Origin: a bacterium
GTDB lineage: Bacteria > Bacteroidota > Bacteroidia > Flavobacteriales_D > Sanyastnellaceae
Direction of reading: 5' to 3'
NCBI GenBank assembly: GCA_029979565.1
Contig: JAPOHG010000020.1
Location: 1-35,141 of the forward strand
DNA: 35,141 nt
Shown here: positions 7,131 through 14,333 of the stretch, piece by piece
Layout of the letters: every line of letters starts with the position of its first letter
How positions within the stretch are numbered: the stretch's first letter is position 1
The notes under the pieces: model-generated
What the model saw: the letters and a program-made list of their open reading frames with translations, nothing else
The model's database searches: none
What the model was told of the DNA's origin: nothing
Program-made: the position numbers and the translations under genes

Positions 7131-9065
7131 ATGATCAACATCACCCTACCGGACGGAACGGTAAAGCAAGTGGAAAACGGCACGACCGCTTTGGACGTGG
7201 CCATGGGCATCAGCGAAGGCCTCGCGCGAAACGTGTTGGCCGCTGAGGTCAACGGCGAAGTGTGGGACCCGCAGCGAAGCATCCACGAAGACGCTACGCT
7301 CAATCTGTTGACCTGGCGTGACGATGAAGGGAAGCGAACGATGTGGCACAGCTCCGCGCACTTGATGGCCGAAGCCCTCGAGGCTTTGTACCCTGGGGTG
7401 AAATTCTGGGTGGGGCCGCCCATCGAAAACGGTTTTTACTACGACGTGGATTTTGGTGAACACACCATCACGGATAAGGACTTTCCGGCCATTGAATCCA
7501 AAATGATGGAGTTGGCCAAGCAAAAGAATCCGTACGTCCGCCGCGAAATGAGCAAGGCCGATGCCATGGCTTACTTCCAAGGAAAAGGAGACGAGTACAA
7601 ATTGGATTTGCTGGAAGGCCTCGAGGACGGGACCATTACGTTTTACGACCAAGGCAACTTCACCGACTTGTGCCGTGGACCGCACATGCCACACACCGGT
7701 TTTGTGAAGGCGTGTAAGGTGATGTCCATCGCGGGCGCCTACTGGAAAGGCGACGAATCCCAGAAGCAATTGACCCGCGTTTACGGCATCACGTTCCCAA
7801 AGAAGCAAGAGCTGAAAGACTACCTCGAATTGGTGGAACAAGCCAAGGCCCGCGATCACCGAAAGCTGGGCAAGGAAATGGACCTCTTCCATTTCTCCGA
7901 AAAGGTCGGCCAAGGCCTGCCGTTGTGGTTGCCCAAAGGAGCCGATCTGCGAATGCGACTGGAAGCATTCTTGAAAGAGGCCCAGCGCAAAGCCGGGTAC
8001 GAGGGGGTCATTACACCGCACATCGGCAACAAGGAATTGTACATCACCAGCGGCCACTATGCCAAATACGGGGAAGACAGTTTCCAACCCATCAATACCC
8101 CAGCGGAAGGCGAGGAGTACTTGCTCAAGCCGATGAATTGCCCGCACCACTGCGAAATTTTCAAGTCCCGTCCACGCAGCTACCGCGATCTTCCGGTGCG
8201 TTTTGCGGAATTTGGAACCGTCTACCGTTATGAGCAATCGGGCGAGCTGCACGGATTGACCCGTGTACGTGGCTTCACCCAAGACGATGCCCATATATTC
8301 TGCACCGTCGACCAAGTCAAGGAGGAAGTGGGCCAGGTGATTGATCTGGTTCTGTACATTTTCAGAACGCTCAAATTCGAAGATTTCATTGCGCAGGTCA
8401 GCTTGCGCGACCCCGAAAATCCGAGCAAGTACATTGGAGACGATGCCAATTGGGACAAGGCCGAAAAAGCCATCCAAGAGGTGGCCGATGAAAAGGGGTT
8501 GAAGACGGTGGTCGAACTTGGAGAAGCTGCGTTCTACGGGCCGAAACTCGACTTCATGGTGCGCGATGCCATCGGTCGAAAGTGGCAGCTCGGCACGGTG
8601 CAAATTGACTACAATTTGCCAGAGCGTTTTGAACTCGAATACGTCGGAGCCGACAACGCCAAACACCGCCCCGTGATGATCCACCGAGCTCCGTTCGGAT
8701 CGATGGAACGATTCGTGGCGATCCTCATCGAACACTGTGCTGGAAAGTTCCCATTGTGGTTAACCCCGGAACAAGTAAAGATTCTGCCGATTTCCGACCG
8801 ATTTAACGAATATGCCGAAAGGGTTTCAAAAGTCCTTGAAAATCACGATATTCGCGCCCTCGTTGACGACCGGTCAGAGAAGGTGGGAAAGAAGATTCGG
8901 GATGCCGAGTTGGAGAAGATTCCCTACATGCTCATTCTGGGAGAAAACGAGGCCAATGAAGGAACCGTATCCGTGCGCAGGCAGGGAGAAGGGGACTTGG
9001 GAGGCATGAGCGTCGAAGCGTTCGCCGAGCACATCCGCTCGGAGATTGCGGAGATGTTGAAATGA
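7131..9065 (+). CDS. thrS: Threonyl-tRNA synthetase
   Basis: A 644-residue enzyme, full family length, charging tRNA-Thr in the cytoplasm. Domains in order: TGS (1-60), the editing domain with HxxxH (H73 and H77, in [13 protein letters not shown]), the class II catalytic core with motif 2 ([27 protein letters not shown]), zinc ligand C337 in MNCPHH, motif 3 ([11 protein letters not shown]) and the C-terminal anticodon-binding domain. It opens the thrS-infC-rpmI-rplT cluster, an arrangement conserved across many bacteria, with only 27 bases to infC. An AGGAGG lies 5 bases upstream of the ATG. No sign of disruption. Confidence 0.98.
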   Translation: MINITLPDGTVKQVENGTTALDVAMGISEGLARNVLAAEVNGEVWDPQRSIHEDATLNLLTWRDDEGKRTMWHSSAHLMAEALEALYPGVKFWVGPPIENGFYYDVDFGEHTITDKDFPAIESKMMELAKQKNPYVRREMSKADAMAYFQGKGDEYKLDLLEGLEDGTITFYDQGNFTDLCRGPHMPHTGFVKACKVMSIAGAYWKGDESQKQLTRVYGITFPKKQELKDYLELVEQAKARDHRKLGKEMDLFHFSEKVGQGLPLWLPKGADLRMRLEAFLKEAQRKAGYEGVITPHIGNKELYITSGHYAKYGEDSFQPINTPAEGEEYLLKPMNCPHHCEIFKSRPRSYRDLPVRFAEFGTVYRYEQSGELHGLTRVRGFTQDDAHIFCTVDQVKEEVGQVIDLVLYIFRTLKFEDFIAQVSLRDPENPSKYIGDDANWDKAEKAIQEVADEKGLKTVVELGEAAFYGPKLDFMVRDAIGRKWQLGTVQIDYNLPERFELEYVGADNAKHRPVMIHRAPFGSMERFVAILIEHCAGKFPLWLTPEQVKILPISDRFNEYAERVSKVLENHDIRALVDDRSEKVGKKIRDAELEKIPYMLILGENEANEGTVSVRRQGEGDLGGMSVEAFAEHIRSEIAEMLK

Positions 9066-9092
9066 CAGAAGTATCACTAAAACTGAAGCGTT

Positions 9093-9647
9093 ATAGCGAT
9101 TAGAAGAAAAAGGACCCCTTACCGGGGCCGCGTTCGAAGAGAGGATCTTCACCGCATAAATGAGAAGATTGAAGTGGCACAGGTGCGTGTGGTGGGCGAC
9201 AACGTCGAGCCTGCCGTGATGAACACGCGCGATGCCATTCAACTGGCGCGGGAGATGGAATTGGACTTGGTGGAAATTTCCCCCAAGGCTGACCCGCCCG
9301 TTTGCCGCATCATTGAATACAAGAAGTTCCTGTACGATCAGAAAAAGAAGCAGAAAGAAATCAAGGCGAAGCAGCAGAAGGTGGTCGTCAAGGAAATCCG
9401 GTTCGGACCGAACACGGACGACCACGACTTCCAGTTCAAGCTGAAGCACGCCAAGAAGTTTTTGCAAGAGGGCTCCAAGCTCAAGGCGTACGTTTTCTTC
9501 CGCGGTCGGACGATCGTGTTCAAGGAACGAGGGGAAATTTTGCTGCTGAAGTTTGCGCAGGAACTCGAGGAATTTGGCACCGTTGAACAACTGCCCAAGC
9601 TCGAAGGAAAGCGCATGACGGTCATGTTCAATCCGAAGAAAAACTAA
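9093..9647 (+). CDS. infC: Translation initiation factor IF-3 with a non-canonical start codon
   Basis: IF-3 binds the 30S subunit, prevents subunit joining and proofreads the start codon. The coding frame extends upstream of the first conventional start codon (GTG at 9174) through clear IF-3 N-domain sequence: [11 protein letters not shown], then [23 protein letters not shown]. The in-frame stop at 9084-9086 leaves no ATG, GTG, TTG or CTG before the GTG at 9174, which would cut off the conserved RINEKI helix. Initiation must therefore use AUA (9093, giving MAIRRK, 184 residues) or AUU (9099, giving MRRKRT, 182 residues). The MAIRR-type start resembles flavobacterial IF-3, so 9093 is preferred. 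AUU starts are known for infC in E. coli, where IF-3 represses its own mRNA. The rest ([17 protein letters not shown]) is standard IF-3. Confidence 0.9.
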   Translation: MAIRRKRTPYRGRVRREDLHRINEKIEVAQVRVVGDNVEPAVMNTRDAIQLAREMELDLVEISPKADPPVCRIIEYKKFLYDQKKKQKEIKAKQQKVVVKEIRFGPNTDDHDFQFKLKHAKKFLQEGSKLKAYVFFRGRTIVFKERGEILLLKFAQELEEFGTVEQLPKLEGKRMTVMFNPKKN

Positions 9648-9667
9648 TAACCATAAAATCTAAGGCC

Positions 9668-9862
9668 ATGCCGAAGATGAAAACAAAAGGAAGCGCCAAA
9701 AAGCGCTTTAAGTTCACGGGGACTGGGAAGATCAAGCGGAAACACGCCTTCAAGAGTCATATCTTGACGAAGAAGGGTACGAAGCAGAAGCGCAACTTGA
9801 CGCACTCTACCACGGTTGACAAGACCAATGTAGCGAGCGTGAAGCGCCAACTTTGTGCATAA
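9668..9862 (+). CDS. rpmI: 50S ribosomal protein L35
   Basis: A 64-residue very basic protein beginning [20 protein letters not shown], the L35 signature, with [14 protein letters not shown] and TKQKRNL further on. It is a small structural protein of the large ribosomal subunit. It lies 20 bases after infC, with a purine-rich CTAAGG just upstream of the ATG, and precedes rplT as usual. Confidence 0.97.
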   Translation: MPKMKTKGSAKKRFKFTGTGKIKRKHAFKSHILTKKGTKQKRNLTHSTTVDKTNVASVKRQLCA

Positions 9863-9961
9863 GCACTCCATTCGATTTAACCACCCCTGGTACGTTTAAC
9901 CCGGTAACCGGCATACAAGACTGGATTTTGCCAGCGCCGTCTACCAAAAAAACACTTTAAA

Positions 9962-10306
9962 ATGCCAAGAGCAACCAATTCAGTCGCCTCGAGGGCGCGA
10001 CGTAAAAAAATCCTCAAGATGGCCAAAGGGTACTACGGTGCCCGCAAGAATGTTTGGACCGTCGCCAAGAACGCCGTAGAAAAAGGCTTGCTGTACGCTT
10101 ACTCAGGACGCAAGCAGCGCAAGCGTCAATTCCGTTCGCTGTGGATTCAGCGCATTAATGCCGGAGCACGCCAGCACGGAATGTCCTACAGCGAATTCAT
10201 GGGCAAGTGCTCAAAGAAAGGAATCGAACTGAACCGAAAGGTTTTGGCGGACCTCGCCATGAACCACCCGGACGCCTTCAAGGCCGTCGTGGATCAGGTC
10301 AAATAA
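9962..10306 (+). CDS. rplT: 50S ribosomal protein L20
   Basis: A 114-residue protein beginning [19 protein letters not shown], with [22 protein letters not shown] and the later [20 protein letters not shown] and [21 protein letters not shown], all L20 hallmarks; normal length. L20 assembles early on 23S rRNA and in several bacteria represses its own operon. A 99-base gap separates it from rpmI, longer than other gaps in this operon, and contains two small possible hairpins. A strong terminator follows directly. Confidence 0.98.
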   Translation: MPRATNSVASRARRKKILKMAKGYYGARKNVWTVAKNAVEKGLLYAYSGRKQRKRQFRSLWIQRINAGARQHGMSYSEFMGKCSKKGIELNRKVLADLAMNHPDAFKAVVDQVK

Positions 10307-10326
10307 AGCTGGAACCCCAGCACGAG

Positions 10327-10352
10327 AAAAGCCGGCGCAAGCCGGCTTTTTT
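10327..10352 (+). terminator. Rho-independent terminator after rplT
   Basis: Perfect stem GCCGGC (10331-10336), loop GCAA, GCCGGC (10341-10346), then six T; the four A before the stem can extend it into the T run. It ends the thrS-infC-rpmI-rplT transcript. Confidence 0.92.
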
Positions 10353-10420
10353 ATTGCCATTGTATTTCGGATTTGGATGGCATGAAAATACGTTGTAATC
10401 TGCGTCACAAATCCTTACGA

Positions 10421-11524
10421 ATGAAATACATTGTTATCATCAGCGCTGCGTGCGCTGTCCTATGGGGATGCGCCGGGGGTGTTGCACCATTGACCCAAGA
10501 CGAAGTGACTGCCTTCGTTACCAACCACATCGAGAGCCAAGTCGGATACGACGCAGCTGTTGAACCCTACATCGCGGGTTTATCCGAGGAGATGAAGTAC
10601 TTCCGGGCCGGCCAAGCTGAGCCGATGAACGCCGATTTGTCAAGTGTCGACGGCGAATGGTTTTTCGAAGATTCCGTTACGGTGGAGGTCATGGACGTTC
10701 AATTGTATGGAGCCGCCGCCAGCGTTATGGGTGTCGTGCACTTCTACAACTTCGGCGAAGCGGGCCACCGCTCGTTCCACGGCACCGTCGTGCGCGATGG
10801 CGATCGTGTCCGTTGGGACCGTTGGTTCCACCAAGATCATGGCCAGCTTGCGCGCAGCTACATTCCGATTGAATCGGAGGTGGACGGGGCGGAAGCGCTT
10901 TGCAATTCGATGCTTTGGATGAGCCTCCAAGGCGACGGCAATGCAGCAGGCGCTTTATCCGATTCGCTGTTGGAGGTTGATCCCACCATGGCGATGGCCC
11001 ACGTGGGTCAATTGTGGCGCGCGTGGTTTCAAAACGACGATGACGCGTGGAATTCAAACGTGGCCGCGGCGGTGGCCAAAGCGACGGACCCTGCGACCAA
11101 GCATTACCTGATGTCGCACTCCGAAGATTATGGAGACCAAGTAGAAAATGCACGGATCGCGCACAACCTCGCTCCTGATTCGCCGCTCAACCAGGTGAAC
11201 CTCGCTTGGCAATTGATGGGCGATGACGATGAAGCGGCGCGCCAGTTGTTGGAGCGTGCTACGGAGCGCTGGAGTTCACTGGGTGGGCCGCACAATTTGC
11301 TCGGCTACATGAACATGCGCCAAGGCGACATGGAAGCTGCCGAGAAGTGCTTCAAGATGTACGTGCGCCTTGCACCAGAAGTGTCCAATGCTCACGACAG
11401 CATGGGGGATTTCTACGTGAAGCAGGGCGACAACGAGAATGCCCGTGCGTGTTTCGAGAAAGCCTTGGAGTTGGATCCTTCCTTCTCGGGCTCTCAAAAG
11501 AAACTCGACGAGCTTGAATCGTAA
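10421..11524 (+). CDS. Lipoprotein with N-terminal NTF2-like region and C-terminal TPRs
   Basis: A 367-residue predicted lipoprotein. The start MKYIVIISAACAVLWGCAGG is chosen because it gives a clean lipoprotein signal with lipobox LWGC; the open frame extends 16 codons further upstream but only from a TTG. Residues about 30-150 (from VTAFVTNHIESQVGYDAA to VRWDRWFHQDHG) look like a SnoaL/DUF4440-type cone fold, by pattern only. The C-terminal third contains tetratricopeptide repeats (LLGYMNMRQGDMEAAEKCFK and the following MGDFYVKQGDNENARACFEKAL). Single-gene unit between two terminators. Role unknown; it probably faces the periplasm or is attached to the outer membrane. Confidence 0.72.
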   Translation: MKYIVIISAACAVLWGCAGGVAPLTQDEVTAFVTNHIESQVGYDAAVEPYIAGLSEEMKYFRAGQAEPMNADLSSVDGEWFFEDSVTVEVMDVQLYGAAASVMGVVHFYNFGEAGHRSFHGTVVRDGDRVRWDRWFHQDHGQLARSYIPIESEVDGAEALCNSMLWMSLQGDGNAAGALSDSLLEVDPTMAMAHVGQLWRAWFQNDDDAWNSNVAAAVAKATDPATKHYLMSHSEDYGDQVENARIAHNLAPDSPLNQVNLAWQLMGDDDEAARQLLERATERWSSLGGPHNLLGYMNMRQGDMEAAEKCFKMYVRLAPEVSNAHDSMGDFYVKQGDNENARACFEKALELDPSFSGSQKKLDELES

Positions 11525-11544
11525 TCAGCGATTTTATCGAATTG

Positions 11545-11574
11545 AAAAACCCCGGAGCCATCCGGGGTTTTTTT
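11545..11574. terminator. Bidirectional terminator between two convergent TPR-lipoprotein genes
   Basis: Stem CCCCGGA (11550-11556), loop GCCA, TCCGGGG (11561-11567), flanked by five A on the left and seven T on the right. It therefore works as an intrinsic terminator for the plus-strand gene ending at 11524 and, read on the other strand, for the recA-linked gene ending at 11603. Confidence 0.92.
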
Positions 11575-11602
11575 GTGCGGTTGATAGCGGGCCGAGCAGA
11601 GG

Positions 11603-12637
11603 TCAGTTCGCTTTCAAGGCACGGTCTTTGGCCAACGCTGCAACCGTATAATCGGGCTTGATGCGCAGCGCGTCCGAATAATCGGCAATGGCGCCGGTGC
11701 GGTCGCCCATGCTTTCGCGAGCCAAGCCACGGTTGAAAAACGCCTGGTGATAGTAGGGCAGCCGCTTGATGGCCTCCGTAAACCAAAACGCGGCGCTGTC
11801 ATATTGGGCGTAATACTCCAAGTGGATGTAGCCTTGGTTGAACGAGGCCGTGGCGTTGGTGGAGTCGAGAGCGAGAATTTCACGGTAGGCGCTCAGCGCT
11901 TCATCCAGCCGCTTTTCCTCCTGCAGGAACATCGCCAAATTGTACTTGGCTTCCACAGACTGGGGACGGAGTTCGATGGCCGACCGATACAATTCCTCCG
12001 CGACGGGATCGCCGAGTTCGGCAAGGAAAATGCCCAAGGAAATGAAACCGTCGAAGAAGGACGGATTCACTTCAATGGCCGTCTGGAAGGAGCTGATTGC
12101 TTTCTCTGTGTCGCCATTGACGGCATAGATTTTCCCTTTCATCCAGTAAGCCTCGTGGAGTTGGTCGTTGATCCGAAGTGCTTGGTTCAAGTCGTCAAAA
12201 GCCCTTTCGAATTGATTGAGGTGGATGTTGAATTCGGCCCTTCGCATCAGGCAAGGCGTGCTCTCGGGTGCGAACCGGATGCAGCCATTGAGCTCTTCTA
12301 GACACGCTTCCATGTTTTGCATGCGATACAGCATATCGACGCGGTTTTCCCAAGCAGAAGCGAAGGCGGAGTCAGCCTTCAAGGCCAATCCCCAATCTTC
12401 AAAAGCGCCTCGTGGGTTGCCTTGACTGGCGCGGTATTGAGCGCGAGCATGGTACGGTTCAGGTGAGTTGGGGGCTGCCAAGATGGCTGCTTCAAGGGAA
12501 TCGACACGAGAAGATACCGATACGGTCGATTGCTCCGGACCGCGTTCGCCGCACGAGGTGAAAGCTAGGCAAAGCAAAACCAGGGCCCCGATTCCGAGAG
12601 CCCTGGTTGTCGCGAAGTTTCGAAAAGATCGATCCAT
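11603..12637 (-). CDS. TPR-repeat lipoprotein downstream of recA
   Basis: A 344-residue predicted lipoprotein. The start MDRSFRNFATTR is preferred (10 bases after the recA stop, GGTGAG just upstream); the frame is open slightly into recA. The signal peptide ends in the lipobox FTSC (about residues 27-30), followed by GERGPEQ. The rest is a solenoid of about eight to nine tetratricopeptide repeats with recurring A-x-x-N-x-G/D-x-x-Y patterns (for example AYWMKGKIYAVNGDTEKAIS and the final AFFNRGLARESMGDRTGAIA). Probably an outer- or inner-membrane-anchored periplasmic scaffold; no partner is indicated. Being cotranscribed with recA may be incidental. Confidence 0.8.
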   Translation of the reverse strand: MDRSFRNFATTRALGIGALVLLCLAFTSCGERGPEQSTVSVSSRVDSLEAAILAAPNSPEPYHARAQYRASQGNPRGAFEDWGLALKADSAFASAWENRVDMLYRMQNMEACLEELNGCIRFAPESTPCLMRRAEFNIHLNQFERAFDDLNQALRINDQLHEAYWMKGKIYAVNGDTEKAISSFQTAIEVNPSFFDGFISLGIFLAELGDPVAEELYRSAIELRPQSVEAKYNLAMFLQEEKRLDEALSAYREILALDSTNATASFNQGYIHLEYYAQYDSAAFWFTEAIKRLPYYHQAFFNRGLARESMGDRTGAIADYSDALRIKPDYTVAALAKDRALKAN

Positions 12638-12647
12638 GCTCACCGGT

Positions 12648-13682
12648 TTAAACCGCTTCAACGGCTTCAACAGGTACTTCGGCTTTAGGAGCCGGCGCCA
12701 TGGCTTCTTTGATTTTGACTTCGAGCTCTTCCATCAATTCGGGGTTGTCCTCAAGGAGTGCCCGAACCGCATCGCGGCCTTGACCCAATTTCGTGTCGCC
12801 GTAGCTGAACCACGAGCCGGACTTGTTGATGATGTTCATTTCCACGCCGAGGTCAATGATCTCGCCGGATTTGGAGATGCCCTGGCCGTACAAGATATCG
12901 AACTCAGCACGTCGGAACGGTGGCGCCACTTTGTTCTTCACGATTTTCACCTTGGTGCGGTTGCCCATGACCTTGTCGCCATCCTTGATTTGGGTCGAGC
13001 GGCGAATGTCGAGGCGAACAGACGAGTAGAATTTCAGTGCGTTTCCACCGGTTGTGGTTTCGGGGTTGCCGAACATGATGCCGATTTTCTCGCGCAACTG
13101 GTTGATGAAGATGCAGCAGCAGCCTGTTTTGCTAATGGAGCCGGTAAGCTTACGCAGGGCCTTTGACATCAGACGTGCTTGGAGGCCGACGGAAGAGTCG
13201 GACATTTCACCTTCAATTTCCGCTCGAGGTGTGAGGGCGGCGACCGAGTCAATTACGATCAAATCGATGGCGCCGGAGCGGATCAAGTTGTCGGCGATTT
13301 CCAAGCCTTGCTCACCGTTGTCCGGTTGAGAGATCAGCAGATTCTCGGTGTCGACACCGAGGTTTTCCGCGTAATACTTATCGAATGCGTGCTCCGCGTC
13401 GATGATGGCGCAGATTCCGCCTTGTTTTTGTGCTTGTGCGATGGCGTGGATGGCGAGGGTCGTCTTACCCGAGCTTTCTGGGCCGTAGATTTCGACCACG
13501 CGGCCCTTCGGGTAGCCTTGAATGCCCAATGCCAAATCCAGCGTCAATGAGCCCGATGGGATGGCTTCGATTTTTTCAACGGCTTCGTCGCCGAGCTTCA
13601 TGACGGTCCCTTTGCCGTAGGTCTTGTCCATGCGGTCCAAGGTCAATTGGAGTGCTTTGAGTTTTTGTGCTTCTGCAGACAT
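12648..13682 (-). CDS. recA: RecA recombinase
   Basis: A 344-residue protein, full RecA length, that forms ATP-dependent filaments on single-stranded DNA for homologous recombination and repair. Walker A is GPESSGKT (67-74), Walker B lies in [12 protein letters not shown], the L1/L2 regions are visible ([22 protein letters not shown] and [16 protein letters not shown]). The C-terminal tail ends in an Ala/Pro/Val/Glu repeat ([15 protein letters not shown]) and is less acidic than in E. coli. No LexA-type SOS box was recognised upstream; a candidate Bacteroidota -7 box is present. The lipoprotein gene 10 bases downstream is probably in the same transcript. Confidence 0.98.
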   Translation of the reverse strand: MSAEAQKLKALQLTLDRMDKTYGKGTVMKLGDEAVEKIEAIPSGSLTLDLALGIQGYPKGRVVEIYGPESSGKTTLAIHAIAQAQKQGGICAIIDAEHAFDKYYAENLGVDTENLLISQPDNGEQGLEIADNLIRSGAIDLIVIDSVAALTPRAEIEGEMSDSSVGLQARLMSKALRKLTGSISKTGCCCIFINQLREKIGIMFGNPETTTGGNALKFYSSVRLDIRRSTQIKDGDKVMGNRTKVKIVKNKVAPPFRRAEFDILYGQGISKSGEIIDLGVEMNIINKSGSWFSYGDTKLGQGRDAVRALLEDNPELMEELEVKIKEAMAPAPKAEVPVEAVEAV

Positions 13683-13698
13683 TTTTTCGTGTTTTGAG

Positions 13699-13706
13699 CG
13701 AAGGTA
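13699..13706 (-). promoter_or_regulatory. Candidate -7 box of recA (TACCTTCG)
   Basis: TACCTTCG fits TAnnTTTG with one T-to-C change and lies 16 bases before the recA ATG, in the 103-base gap between bcp and recA. No convincing -33 element was seen. Confidence 0.4.
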
Positions 13707-13785
13707 TCCTACCTACATCGTAATGAACTTACGGAGTGGGGTGTTTTTTGTCAACGACGTACCCACTTTTGCCGTTGGGCCAGGT

Positions 13786-14256
13786 TTACAGGCCGAATCC
13801 GGTGAGGACTTCAGCGGCGTGGTCCTTGGTCTTGGGTTTCAATATGACCGAGGCGATGGCGCCGTTTTCATCGATGAGAAAAGTCGTGCGGTGTGTCCCT
13901 TCGTATTCCTTTCCCATGAACTTTTTGAGTCCCCATACCCCGAAAGCTTTGTGGAGGCTCAGGTCTTCATCGCACGCCAAGTCAAAAGCGATGCTGTACT
14001 TGTCGATGAACTTCAGGTGCTTCGTAGCGGGATCGGGGCTCACGCCGAGCACTTCGATACCCGCCTCGTTGAGGCCGTCGTAGTGTTCGGTCAAATTGCA
14101 TGCTTGCGCCGTGCAACCAGGCGTCATGTCCCGAGGGTAGAAATAGAGCGCGAGTTTCTTTCCGGCATAATCGGCAAGGGAGCGCGTGCTTCCGTCCTGG
14201 AGGGTTGTTTCAAATGCGGGGGCAGGGGTTCCTGCGGTCAGGGGGTTGGCAGTCAT
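13786..14256 (-). CDS. bcp: Peroxiredoxin of the Bcp/PrxQ class
   Basis: A 156-residue thiol peroxidase that reduces hydrogen peroxide and organic peroxides. The start MTANPLTAGTPAPAF is preferred over an ATG four codons upstream because family members begin shortly before the G-x-x-A-P-x-F segment. The catalytic motif YPRDMTPGCTAQACNL carries the peroxidatic Cys48 and, five residues on, resolving Cys53, the atypical 2-Cys arrangement typical of PrxQ. GVSPDPATKHLKFIDKY and HRTTFLIDENG are further family signatures. It is divergent from priA and separated from recA by its own intergenic region, so it is probably monocistronic. Confidence 0.95.
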   Translation of the reverse strand: MTANPLTAGTPAPAFETTLQDGSTRSLADYAGKKLALYFYPRDMTPGCTAQACNLTEHYDGLNEAGIEVLGVSPDPATKHLKFIDKYSIAFDLACDEDLSLHKAFGVWGLKKFMGKEYEGTHRTTFLIDENGAIASVILKPKTKDHAAEVLTGFGL

Positions 14257-14333
14257 TGGCATACCCAAATAACAGTTCTTTTTCCTTCAAGTTCGTTAGT
14301 TCCTCTGCATAATTCTTCCCAATTTGCCAACCC

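Noticed and set aside
7146-8735. 529-codon antisense open frame opposite thrS
   Set aside because: Long antisense frames are expected opposite GC-rich, codon-biased genes; no recognisable domain, and thrS is certain.
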